A stretch of 64,000 bases of DNA, taken from Rhizobium leguminosarum bv. trifolii WSM2297. Lineage in GTDB: Bacteria; Pseudomonadota; Alphaproteobacteria; Rhizobiales; Rhizobiaceae. The stretch spans positions 1,384,466 to 1,448,465 of the forward strand of contig NZ_JH719395.1 in the NCBI RefSeq assembly GCF_000271845.1, given 5' to 3'. The notes under the pieces were generated by a model. The model was not told where the DNA came from and ran no database searches. It saw only the letters and a list, made by a program, of their open reading frames with translations. Both the position numbers and the translations under genes were made by a program. How positions within the stretch are numbered: position 1 is the first letter of the stretch; every line of letters starts with the position of its first letter. Below, one piece after another: positions 18,494 to 26,850 of the stretch.

Positions 18494-19960
18494 TCAGTGC
18501 AGCAAGCCATTTTGAAGGATGGAAAAGTTGGGCACGTCGGCTTCTGCGTGATGCAAAGGCGCGATCTCATGATGGAAAATTCCACCGCCGTTTTCACCGG
18601 GGCCGGCGAAATCCGCGACCTCTATCGTCACGCCGTGATCGCCGTTCCCCAGAGTCAGCCCGTGCTTTTCGAAGGCCGCGTTGCCGAAGTGGCGAAGCAG
18701 CAGGGTTCCCTCCGATACACTGTCTTCCCCGATAGAGTTGCTGTGGTGAGCATCGAGCTTATCTGATGCAGCTTTGTCGGAACCAAGCTTCAGTCCGTCA
18801 TGGGAAGAGTGGCTGGCGTCCGACATCAGGCTGACGCTTGCATCCGTGGCAACGAGGCTGTTGGCGCTTGCAAGCGTGGCCTGGCCCTCTTCGATCGTCG
18901 TATTGTCGCTGACCGGAAAGGTGCCTGCGGCGATGATCGTCGGGGAGATGCTGTAGGGCGTGACGTCGCTCGCGATGAAATTGTCATGGAAGGAGCCGGA
19001 TGCCGGCCGGTCGACCTTTAGCGCCGCCTGAGTGAGGTCATCGAAGAGGTTACCGTAGACATCGATGCCCTCTCGAACATAGGTTGTCGTTCCTGCTGAG
19101 CTGACCACAACGCCCCATACACCGTCATGGATGTAGTTGCCTGATATATCGTAGTCCCTGGTGTCGCCCTGATCGCCGAGACCGATGGCATAGGACCAGC
19201 TATAGCCGCCATAGCCCGAGATATCGTTGTCGTGAATGGCAATGTTCGTTCCGGCTTGCGCGCTAATGCCGAAGCCGCCGCCGCTGATAGTATTGCCTTC
19301 GATAACAGCATCCACCGCCCGCACGATCGTCAATACGCCCTTGGGCGTCACCGCACCTGTCTGGTCGAGACTATTGCCGCTGATCAGGATGTTGCTGCTG
19401 TCGTTTATCTGGACGGCATCCGCCGTGGTGCCATGGGCGTTGGTGATGGTATTGTTGAGGAGAGTGACCCCATTGAACTTTTCCACCCAGATGCCGTCGC
19501 CGTTCACATCGTTGATGGTGCTGTTTTCGATGGTGATGTTCGAGCCGGTCCGGAAGGTGACGGAACCGGTCTTGGACAATCCGGTGTGATCGATCTCGAC
19601 ATTGTTGATCGTCCAATTCGAAACATAGCCGCCATAGATGGCCGCACCCGATGTGTCCGAAATCTTGATATTCTCGATGACGATGTTCGAGGCGTAAAGG
19701 CTGTGAATGCCGTCGCCGGGGCTATGGATGACGGGGGCGTCGCCGACCCCATAGCTGCCGATCGTGATCGGGGCGCCGACAGTGCCCGAATATTTGAGGT
19801 CTAGCTGATCGTTGAACACGCTTCCGGCGGCAAGCAGCACGCTGTCGCCGGGCTGCAGCTTCAAATTTTCTACCGCCCAAAACGTCGCAAAAGGCGAAGC
19901 CTCGCTCGTTCCGGCGTTGCTGTTGGATCCTGTCGCTGAATTCACATAGTAAACTGTCAT
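18494..19960 (-). CDS. Right-handed parallel beta-helix protein, paralogue 1
   Basis: A 488-residue protein that opens YYVNSATGSNSNAGTS and then runs through a series of beta-helix coils (SNIVIENIKISDTSGAAIYG, SNITIENSTINDVNGDGIW and so on) of the pectate-lyase/epimerase type. The C-terminal 110 residues are acidic and His-rich and look like a worn version of the VCBS-like tail of its neighbour. No signal peptide is present; in rhizobia such proteins are commonly exported by type I secretion. It is a tandem paralogue of the gene at 20354-21850, sharing most of its helix core. Probable polysaccharide-active enzyme or matrix protein, by fold only. Confidence 0.8.
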   Translation of the reverse strand: MTVYYVNSATGSNSNAGTSEASPFATFWAVENLKLQPGDSVLLAAGSVFNDQLDLKYSGTVGAPITIGSYGVGDAPVIHSPGDGIHSLYASNIVIENIKISDTSGAAIYGGYVSNWTINNVEIDHTGLSKTGSVTFRTGSNITIENSTINDVNGDGIWVEKFNGVTLLNNTITNAHGTTADAVQINDSSNILISGNSLDQTGAVTPKGVLTIVRAVDAVIEGNTISGGGFGISAQAGTNIAIHDNDISGYGGYSWSYAIGLGDQGDTRDYDISGNYIHDGVWGVVVSSAGTTTYVREGIDVYGNLFDDLTQAALKVDRPASGSFHDNFIASDVTPYSISPTIIAAGTFPVSDNTTIEEGQATLASANSLVATDASVSLMSDASHSSHDGLKLGSDKAASDKLDAHHSNSIGEDSVSEGTLLLRHFGNAAFEKHGLTLGNGDHGVTIEVADFAGPGENGGGIFHHEIAPLHHAEADVPNFSILQNGLLH

Positions 19961-20353
19961 ATCGCCATTTTTCTGATGATTTCGCAGCTGTTGGGGGTTG
20001 GCTGCGATGGATCTTTTGGAGGCGGCGAATACAGGCCATATCGAAAGGCCCTATTACCAAGGCGGCGGCTGGCAGGCCCGCGAGCCTGCCCGCGTCAGGG
20101 AAGGCGCCGACGTTGGTACACATCAATGATCGCAACTTACGGGAAGATAAGCAATGAAACATCCACCGAAAGGTGAATGAACTATACTGACTGTACCGTT
20201 CCGCGACGCAGGTCGATGCGAACGGGGCGCATGAAGATGCCGCCCACTTGGAACGTCTCTTTTCGAGGCACAGTCAAGTTGGGCGAGTGCTCCAGCACTC
20301 GCCCAACGGAGAGCATTGGGAAGCCGCGCTCTGCGTCGCTCCAGGCTTCCCCC
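19961..20353. other. Intergenic region between beta-helix paralogues
   Basis: About 390 bases with no supported gene. The part next to the upstream paralogue holds two consecutive hairpins (20278-20307 and 20318-20351); the part before 19960 holds the presumed promoter of the second paralogue. Confidence 0.55.
20278..20351 (-). terminator. Two consecutive hairpins after beta-helix gene
   Basis: Immediately after the stop of the gene at 20354, GGGAAGCC and GGCTTCCC form one stem (20318-20351). A second, perfect 14-base pair of arms, GTTGGGCGAGTGCT and AGCACTCGCCCAAC, follows (20278-20307). No U-run follows, so they may slow degradation of the message rather than terminate by themselves. Confidence 0.55.
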
Positions 20354-21850
20354 TTAGCTCAGCACGCCATCCGCATGGATGAAGACGGTCAGCGTGTCCG
20401 CATCGCTATGATGCGAGGTTCCATCGTCGATCCCGTACTTGAAGGACTCGCTTACGTATCCATTATGGTCGCCATGGTCGGGGAGCTTCGTGTCGTCGAG
20501 CGTGTAGGCATAGTTTCCTTCCCTGTCCACGTGGATGGAACCATAGTCCCCGGTCAGCGTCAGGCCGTGTTTGCCGACGGTTTCGTTCCCGAAGCGGCGA
20601 AGCACCAGGGTATCATTGTCCGAGCTGTCGTTTTCGAGGAGATTGCCGTGATGGGCAGCATCCGCATCGTTCAGGATCTTCAAGTTGTCATGGACGGCGA
20701 CAACCGCTGAATCCACGGCCGCCTCCGTCGTTGCGGCAGCCTTGGTCTCGGTGCTTGCAAGCGTCGTCTCGACATTTGCAACCGTGTGGTTGTTACTGAC
20801 GGAAAAGGTGTGCGCGTCGACGATGGCGGGCGATATGCTGGTGGCCCTGACGCCGGTCTCGATGGTATTGTTAGTGAAGGAGCCGGATGCCGGCCTGTCG
20901 ACCTTCAGCGCCGCCTGGGTGAGGTCGTCGAAGACGTTGTCGTGGACCTTGATATTCGTGAGGGTATAGTTGCTGCCGGTGGCGCCGCTGACGGCCACGC
21001 CCCAGGCGCCGTCGTGAATATGGTTGCCCGATATGTCGTAATCCCGCACGTTGCCCTGATCGCCGAGGCCGACGGCGAAGGACCAGCTGTAACCGTGATA
21101 TCCCGATATGTCGTTGTCGCGGATGGCGACGTTCTTGCCCCCGGGCGCGCTGATGCCGAAGCCGCCGCCGCTCAGAACGTTGTGCTCGACCACTGCATCG
21201 GTCGCCCGCACCAACGCGATCACGCCCTTCGGGCTATCGGCATGGCTCTGGTCGAGATGATTGCCCTTGATCAGAACATTGCTGCCGTCGTTGATCTGCA
21301 CGGCATCTGCCGTCGAGCCATTCGCGCCGGTGACGGTATTGTTGAGAAGTTTGACGCCGGCGACCTTTTCGATCCAGAAGCCGTCGCCTTTGACATCGGA
21401 TATCTTGCTGTCTTCGACCGTGACATTCTTGCTGTTCCTGAAGGTGACGGCACCGGCGTTTTCCGACATTCCGGACTTGGCGATCTCGACATTGCGGACC
21501 GTCCAGTTGGTGACATCGCCGCCATAAATGGCCGCACCGCCGGTGTTCGATATCTTGAGGTTCTCGATGACGATGTTCGAGGCATAAAGACTGTGAATGC
21601 CATCGCCGCCGCTGTGGATGACGGGTGCGGCCCCCGTCCCATAACTGCCGATCTTGATCGGCGCACTCTCGCTGCCGGAATGTTTGATATCCAACTGCTC
21701 GTTGAACACGCTTCCCTTGGCAAGAAGCACGCTGTCGCCCGGTTTCAGCCCCAAGGATTCCACTTTGAACAAAGTCGCAAAAGCCGATTTCTGGTCCGTC
21801 CCGCCGTTGCGGTCGGAGCCAGTCGCTGAGTTCACATAGTAGATTGTCAT
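20354..21850 (-). CDS. Right-handed parallel beta-helix protein with VCBS-like tail, paralogue 2
   Basis: A 498-residue protein, opening YYVNSATGSDRNGGTDQ and carrying the same series of coils as its tandem neighbour, for example DGIHSLYASNIVIENLKISN and GDGFWIEKVAGVKLLNN. The C-terminal 90 residues (GSIHVDREGNYAYTLDD and ESFKYGIDDGTS) resemble one VCBS/cadherin-like repeat as found in large type I secreted proteins. There is no N-terminal signal peptide, which fits C-terminal-signal secretion. Fold suggests a polysaccharide lyase, epimerase or matrix protein; no catalytic residues could be assigned by eye. Confidence 0.82.
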   Translation of the reverse strand: MTIYYVNSATGSDRNGGTDQKSAFATLFKVESLGLKPGDSVLLAKGSVFNEQLDIKHSGSESAPIKIGSYGTGAAPVIHSGGDGIHSLYASNIVIENLKISNTGGAAIYGGDVTNWTVRNVEIAKSGMSENAGAVTFRNSKNVTVEDSKISDVKGDGFWIEKVAGVKLLNNTVTGANGSTADAVQINDGSNVLIKGNHLDQSHADSPKGVIALVRATDAVVEHNVLSGGGFGISAPGGKNVAIRDNDISGYHGYSWSFAVGLGDQGNVRDYDISGNHIHDGAWGVAVSGATGSNYTLTNIKVHDNVFDDLTQAALKVDRPASGSFTNNTIETGVRATSISPAIVDAHTFSVSNNHTVANVETTLASTETKAAATTEAAVDSAVVAVHDNLKILNDADAAHHGNLLENDSSDNDTLVLRRFGNETVGKHGLTLTGDYGSIHVDREGNYAYTLDDTKLPDHGDHNGYVSESFKYGIDDGTSHHSDADTLTVFIHADGVLS

Positions 21851-22186
21851 ATCACCAATGTTGCCCTGTTCGTCGGATCGCTACATCGCCACTGGAATCG
21901 ACCGGGACCGGCCGTCCGAATGCGGCGGGGGGCAACCCGCCACGGCAAAAAGGCGATAAAATGTTATCAATGCGGCAACGGGCCGGTTTGCGGTCGTTCT
22001 TCCACAGGCGAGGGCGGCGCTGCGGGAAAGCTGCAACTTGGCCCGAGAAAGCAGCGACTTCGAGGCGAATAAATCGAGGGATTTTGAAGGAACATACCTC
22101 ACGTTAAAGCTGTACGGCTGGTGATTCTGCTCTTCGCTTGCGCTCATCAAAGCCAAGCTATGAAAGATGTGCCGTGTAGGCCCCTC
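21851..22186. other. Intergenic region, nothing recognised
   Basis: About 330 bases holding the upstream region of the beta-helix gene and the 3' end of the exporter operon. No gene, repeat or terminator could be supported. Confidence 0.4.
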
Positions 22187-23395
22187 TCACCCGCTCGCCC
22201 GCAATGCCGCCCTCAGCGGCAGCCGCGTCGCCGCCAGCGCAGGCAACGCCCCGCCGATCACGCCGACCGCCAGTCCGAGCAAACCCGCGGTCAAAATCAC
22301 ATCGGGGGTGACATCGAGTTGGAAGACCATCTTCGTATTGTTGGCGCCCATCGTGCTCGCCTGCCAGCCGTTAAAGGCAAGCCGTGAGGCGATGACGCCA
22401 ACTGCCGCCCCCGCCGCCGACAGCAGCACCGCCTCGACCCAGGTGGCGGCGAAGGCCGGCATGCGGGAAAAGCCGAGCAGGCGCAGCGTGGCGATCTCGG
22501 TCGCGCGGTCGGAGACCGAGCTCATCATCGTGTTCAAGGCACCCGCCGTCGCGCCGATCGCCATCAGCAGCGCGATCGGCCAACCGAACAGGCGGATCAG
22601 GTTCTCGGTGCGCTCGGCCTGCGCCGCATAGAGATCGGCCTCGGGGATGGCTGTGAGCGGCGTGCCCGATATATCGGACAGCCGCTCGCGCAGCGCCGCC
22701 AGCGCTCTTGCAGGGTCGCCGCCGGCAAGCCGCACACGCAGGCTCTGCACCTGCCCCTGGCGGCCGAAGGCCGATTGCACCGCGTCTAGATGCGCCCAGA
22801 TCTCGGATTCGAAGGCGCTGCCGCCGGCGGTGAAATGGCCGGCAACGGTCCAGTCGACGGCGCCGAACCGCACCCTCTGGCCGACGGCAAAGCCCGGGAA
22901 AGCGTCTGCGATGCGGGCGCCGACGACGATCTCCCTCGCGCCGGATGCAAACAGCCGCCCCTGCGAAAGCCGGGCGCGGCCGCGCAGATTGGGCCCCGCA
23001 GGATCCATGCCGCGCAGCGACAGCGTCTGCTCGGCACCGTCGCTCCCCCTCACATCGATCGGCACGATGATCTCACGCGACAATGCCAACCCGCCGGCGC
23101 CATCGCGCGCAATCCCGGTATCGCCGCTGATCGCGGCAAGGCTGCGGATCGCATCTGCCGGCACGTCGGAGCCGGTTTCCTGGTTGGTTCCGCCGCCGAG
23201 GATGACGGCGATATCCGGCGAACCGGCGCCGGCAAGGGCGGCCTCGAAACCGCGTGCCATCGCCAGAAAGCCAGACAGCACCGCCACCACGAGGGCGACC
23301 GATAGCACCATCGACAGCGAAATCGCCAGCCGCCGCGGCAGGCTGCCGAGATTGACTCTGATCATGAGAAAAGTCTGCTTAAGCGCTGATGACAT
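22187..23395 (-). CDS. ABC transporter permease, FtsX/MacB type (second subunit)
   Basis: A 402-residue permease with one N-terminal span, a large periplasmic domain (about residues 45-260) and three C-terminal spans, the MacB/FtsX layout. The C-terminal domain has the SDRATEIATLRLLGFSR segment typical of the family, which contacts the ATPase. It starts four bases after the stop of the preceding permease and is the last gene of the operon. With the other permease it probably forms a heterodimeric mechanotransmitting exporter rather than a classic channel. Confidence 0.88.
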   Translation of the reverse strand: MSSALKQTFLMIRVNLGSLPRRLAISLSMVLSVALVVAVLSGFLAMARGFEAALAGAGSPDIAVILGGGTNQETGSDVPADAIRSLAAISGDTGIARDGAGGLALSREIIVPIDVRGSDGAEQTLSLRGMDPAGPNLRGRARLSQGRLFASGAREIVVGARIADAFPGFAVGQRVRFGAVDWTVAGHFTAGGSAFESEIWAHLDAVQSAFGRQGQVQSLRVRLAGGDPARALAALRERLSDISGTPLTAIPEADLYAAQAERTENLIRLFGWPIALLMAIGATAGALNTMMSSVSDRATEIATLRLLGFSRMPAFAATWVEAVLLSAAGAAVGVIASRLAFNGWQASTMGANNTKMVFQLDVTPDVILTAGLLGLAVGVIGGALPALAATRLPLRAALRASG

Positions 23396-23399
23396 TGGC

Positions 23400-24539
23400 T
23401 TATCTCGTTTTGAAGGCGTTGACGATCGCCGGGCGCATGGCGTTCACGGCCGGCAGTAGCCCGGTCAGCAGGCCGAGAGCCGCAATGATCGCGACGGATT
23501 TCATCAGCACTGCGCCGCTGAAGACGAGGCCGAATTCCGGCCCGATCGAGAGCGTCGCGAGCTTGGCGAGAATGAGCCCGCCCGCCCCGCCGACGGCGAA
23601 GATGAACAGCGTCTCGCCGAGAATGAGCGTCACGATCCGCCCGCGGGAAAAGCCGAGCACCTTCATCACGCCGAGTTCGAAGCGGCGCTCCCTGACGGCA
23701 AAGAGCATGGTGTTGACCGATATCATCAGGATCGTCACGAAGGCGGCGCCGACGACGAGGCTGACGATCAGCCCGACATCGGCGAACTGCCGGAGAAAGG
23801 CTTCGAGGAACTGTTTTTCCGATTGCGTCCTGGTCTCAGCCGCGGAATTGGCAAACAGCGCGTCGATGCGCGCCGCCAGCACGCCCGAGGCGACACCATC
23901 GCGCGGGCGCACCACGAAGACGTCGACCGTATCCCTGTCCCGCGCGCGGGCTGAGTTGATCATGTCGTAGCGGGCGAGCATGAAATAGGTGTCGGTGCCG
24001 GCATCGGCCCCCTCGAAGATGCCCGCGATGGTGAAGCTCCAATTCCGGCTGCCGTCGGCCTTCAGGAGCTGGCTGGTGAGGCCGATGCGCTGGCCGACCG
24101 ACCAGCCCTGCGCCTCAGCCAGCGCCCTGCCGACGAGCACCCGGTCGCCGCCTTCTTCCAGCGCTGCGATCAGCTCAGGTGTCAGCCCGAGTTCGGCGCC
24201 ATTGGCGGCGGCAATCGCCCTCGGATCGACCGCGCTGACGGCCACAACATTCTTGTCGACCTCGACGAAGCCGCGCATGCGCGCGGTATAGGCGACGGCC
24301 GCGACATCGCCCTCAGCCGCAATGCGGTTGAGATAGGCAATCGGCAGCGGCAGCCCCCGGCCCGCTTTGTTGAACACGCCGAGCAGGTCGTCGCTGGCGC
24401 CGGCCGCCCCCTGGCTGCCGCTGACGAAACTCGCCGTCAGTCCGTAAATCAGGAAGGCGATGCCGACCGATAACATCAGCAGAATCGCCCGCAGCCGCTT
24501 GCGCCAGGCATTGCGCCGCATCAGCAGGAAGAAGGTCAT
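23400..24539 (-). CDS. ABC transporter permease, FtsX/DevC type (first subunit)
   Basis: A 379-residue FtsX-like permease with the same four-span layout: first span near residues 15-38, a periplasmic domain, then three spans after about 255. The conserved VRERRFELGVMKVLGFSRGR segment marks the coupling region. Its ATG overlaps the stop of the ATPase gene by four bases (ATGA), so the two are translationally coupled. Together with the adaptor, ATPase and second permease it resembles DevBCA/MacAB-like export systems of envelope lipids, peptides or drugs. Confidence 0.88.
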   Translation of the reverse strand: MTFFLLMRRNAWRKRLRAILLMLSVGIAFLIYGLTASFVSGSQGAAGASDDLLGVFNKAGRGLPLPIAYLNRIAAEGDVAAVAYTARMRGFVEVDKNVVAVSAVDPRAIAAANGAELGLTPELIAALEEGGDRVLVGRALAEAQGWSVGQRIGLTSQLLKADGSRNWSFTIAGIFEGADAGTDTYFMLARYDMINSARARDRDTVDVFVVRPRDGVASGVLAARIDALFANSAAETRTQSEKQFLEAFLRQFADVGLIVSLVVGAAFVTILMISVNTMLFAVRERRFELGVMKVLGFSRGRIVTLILGETLFIFAVGGAGGLILAKLATLSIGPEFGLVFSGAVLMKSVAIIAALGLLTGLLPAVNAMRPAIVNAFKTR

Positions 24540-25234
24540 CGGCCTTCCCCCTCGACGAATTCGCCCTTGTTGAGAGTGAGCGTGCGCCGGGCAAAGGCGG
24601 CAGCCTCGGGATCGTGCGTGACCATGATGATGGTCTTCCGAAGTTCGCGATTGAGGAAGCCCAGTATCTCCAGAATATCATTGGCCGATTTCCGGTCGAG
24701 ATCGCCGGTCGGCTCGTCGCAGAGAATGAGGTCGGGATCGGCGACGATGGCCCGCGCAATGCCGACGCGCTGCTGCTGCCCGCCCGACATGCTCGACGGA
24801 AACTGCCGCTGCCGCCCGGCAAGCCCGACCAGATCCATCACCGTATCGACACGCGCCCGCCGCTCCTTGCCCCCGAGCCGCTTCAACAGCAGCGGCAGCT
24901 CGATATTCTCCGCCGCATTCAGCATCGGCAACAAATGGTAGAACTGGAAGACGATGCCCATGCTGTGCGCTCGCCAGGCGGCCCTCGCCCCTTCACCCAT
25001 TTGCTCGAGATGGCTGCGCCCGATCCGGATCTCGCCGGCATCAGCGCTGTCGATGCCACCCAGCATATTCAGCAGCGTCGACTTCCCCGAACCCGACGGC
25101 CCCATGACCGCAACGAAATCGCCGCGCGGAATGGCAAGGTCGAGCCCCGAGAAGATCGGTATCGTTTCCGCCCCGATCCTGAACGCCTTCCTGACGCCGG
25201 CAAGCGCGATATAGGGGTCTTGAGTGTCGGTCAT
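24536..25234 (-). CDS. ABC transporter ATP-binding protein, LolD/MacB type
   Basis: A 232-residue ATPase subunit with Walker A GPSGSGKSTLLNMLGGID, Q-loop in VFQFYHLLPML, signature MSGGQQQRVGIARA, Walker B LILCDEPTGDLD and the H-loop in THDPEAA. Sequence and length match the LolD/MacB/DevA class that pairs with FtsX-type permeases. The ATG at 25234 follows AAGGAGC and excludes an upstream in-frame stretch that comes from a palindromic repeat. The HlyD-type gene ends 190 bases upstream with two repeat copies in between. Confidence 0.92.
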   Translation of the reverse strand: MTDTQDPYIALAGVRKAFRIGAETIPIFSGLDLAIPRGDFVAVMGPSGSGKSTLLNMLGGIDSADAGEIRIGRSHLEQMGEGARAAWRAHSMGIVFQFYHLLPMLNAAENIELPLLLKRLGGKERRARVDTVMDLVGLAGRQRQFPSSMSGGQQQRVGIARAIVADPDLILCDEPTGDLDRKSANDILEILGFLNRELRKTIIMVTHDPEAAAFARRTLTLNKGEFVEGEGR

Positions 25235-25287
25235 TGCTTTGCTCCTTGGTGGTTTATTGATGGGTGGTTGAAATCCGGCCGCCGGAG

Positions 25288-25338
25288 GCCGCCCTCGTCC
25301 TTCGAGGCCCCTGCGTGGCACCTCAGGATGAGGTCGGA
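25288..25338. repeat. Dispersed palindromic repeat, family A copy 4
   Basis: Reads CCTCGTCCTTCGAGGCCCC then GTGGCACCTCAGGATGAGG. It lies between the adaptor and ATPase genes of the exporter operon. Confidence 0.7.
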
Positions 25339-25420
25339 GAGAGGTCCGCGGCTTGCCGCACCGAAGCTGCGGCCGCGTGGCTCATCAACCAGCCTCCCCA
25401 CAACACGGCACACCAGTCAG

Positions 25421-25478
25421 CCCTCATCCTGAGGTGCGCAGGCCAACGGCCGGAGCCTCGAAGGACGTGGGCGGGTGA
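25421..25478. repeat. Dispersed palindromic repeat, family A copy 5, inside coding end
   Basis: Reads CCCTCATCCTGAGGTGCGCA then GGAGCCTCGAAGGACGTGG. It overlaps the last codons and the stop of the HlyD-type gene, so the C-terminal residues SFEAPAVGLRTSG are repeat-derived. Confidence 0.72.
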
Positions 25479-26602
25479 TGAGCACCAGTGCTCCCCTCAC
25501 CCACCAGCAGCCGGATGCGCGCCGCCATGAAGGGCCGCAAGCCCGAAGGCGGCTGAGATAGCGACAGACGAAGCGTCACCGTCCCCTTCTCCCGCGAAAT
25601 GACAGGCGCGATCTTCGACACCTCGACCGCAAAGGGCTGGCCGGGAAAGCTGTCGAGCACCGCCTCGCCTGATAGGCCGGCCCGCATCAGCGCGATATTG
25701 GCCTCGGCCACATCGGCATCGATGACCAGGCTGGTCGTATCGGTGATGATGAGCAGGCTTTCATCCTCCCGCACGCTGTCCTCGCGCGACAGCACCGTGT
25801 CGCCGACATGCGCGGCAAGCCACGTGACTGTGCCGGAGATCGGCGCCCGCACGGTCAACGCCTCCACCTGTTCGCGCGCCTTGTCGATATCAAGCTCGGC
25901 CTTCTCGACATCCTGTCGAGCCTGCAGGGCGGCATTCTCGGCCGTGTCAAAAGCCGTTTTCGCCTGCTCCAGCGCCTGCGCCGACATGGCCTCGCGCCCG
26001 GCCAGCCGTTCGGTGCGCACAAGCGAGGACCGCGCCTGGGCAAGCTCGATATTCCTCGCATCAACCGCCAACACCGCCGCCCGCCCCGATTTCTCCGCGC
26101 CCCGAAGCGAAAAGCGCGCGCCGGCATCGTCGAGCCGCACCAGCACCTGACCCGCCGCCACCCTATCGCCCGCCTCCACCTCGACCGCGACGATCCGGCC
26201 TTCATATTTCGAAAAGACAGTGGCGATATCGGGCGCAACGACATAACCGGAGCCGGTGATTTCCCGGGTCGATGCCACCGTGCTCTTCACGCCATCGTCG
26301 GCCGGGAAACGCACTCCCTCGACCGCGGCACCGCCCTTGGCTGGCGCCTCCACTCCATAAGCGGATATCGCAAGGTCGTTGCCCGAAAACCCGGCAAGCG
26401 CGGTCTCGATGCGCCCCAGCATCTCAGGTCCATAGAGCACCACCGCCAGCGATACCGTCGCCGCAAGGCCGAGCATTGCGCCGGGGATCATGCGCCGCCG
26501 GGCATGGGGCTCCGGCGGCTCCGTCTTGAAGGCCGCGGGCTCGATCGAAAGCGATCTCAGCTTGGCGGCAAGGTTTCGGTCATGTTCTGATGTCGTGTTC
26601 AT
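25424..26602 (-). CDS. HlyD/MacA-type periplasmic adaptor
   Basis: A 392-residue membrane-fusion protein: a cytoplasmic head of about 45 residues, one span (GAMLGLAATVSLAVVLYG), a lipoyl-like half motif (GRIVAVEVEAGDRVAAGQVL), a long coiled-coil hairpin of about 100 residues and the second lipoyl half (VRAPISGTVTWLAAHVGD). It would link the two permeases to the periplasm or outer membrane. The ATG at 26602 gives MNTTSEHDRN; slightly longer starts are possible. The last dozen codons lie in a palindromic repeat, showing that insertion has remodelled the C-terminus. No TolC-type partner is encoded here. Confidence 0.87.
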   Translation of the reverse strand: MNTTSEHDRNLAAKLRSLSIEPAAFKTEPPEPHARRRMIPGAMLGLAATVSLAVVLYGPEMLGRIETALAGFSGNDLAISAYGVEAPAKGGAAVEGVRFPADDGVKSTVASTREITGSGYVVAPDIATVFSKYEGRIVAVEVEAGDRVAAGQVLVRLDDAGARFSLRGAEKSGRAAVLAVDARNIELAQARSSLVRTERLAGREAMSAQALEQAKTAFDTAENAALQARQDVEKAELDIDKAREQVEALTVRAPISGTVTWLAAHVGDTVLSREDSVREDESLLIITDTTSLVIDADVAEANIALMRAGLSGEAVLDSFPGQPFAVEVSKIAPVISREKGTVTLRLSLSQPPSGLRPFMAARIRLLVGEGSTGAHHPPTSFEAPAVGLRTSG

Positions 26603-26735
26603 GACGGCAAACATCGCCGACCCAACAGGATTCGCGACCTTGAACACGATCCAGGGAGTCCTCGATCGCGATTGTGTACGTGGGATTTCCCAGCGTGCTG
26701 ACAGAAAGTTCTGCGATGACGTAACCTACCCTCCA

Positions 26736-26783
26736 TCATTCCTTTGCACTCGGGGCTTTGCCCAAGGGATGTCACAGGAATGA
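26736..26783. repeat. Family B palindromic repeat, copy 2
   Basis: Arms TCATTCCT and CACAGGAATGA enclose CTCGGGGCTTTGCCCAAGGG. Same design as the element at 8531-8572. It lies in the gap between the AraC-type regulator and the exporter operon. Confidence 0.6.
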
Positions 26784-26817
26784 CGGAAGAGAGGTCGCGG
26801 CTCTCAGGCAAAGATCT

Positions 26818-26850
26818 ACGCCGGAGCCTCGAAGGATGAGGGCGGGTGGC
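26818..26850. repeat. Dispersed palindromic repeat, family A half copy 6
   Basis: Reads CGGAGCCTCGAAGGATGAGG, one arm only, just after the stop of the AraC-type regulator gene. Confidence 0.55.
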
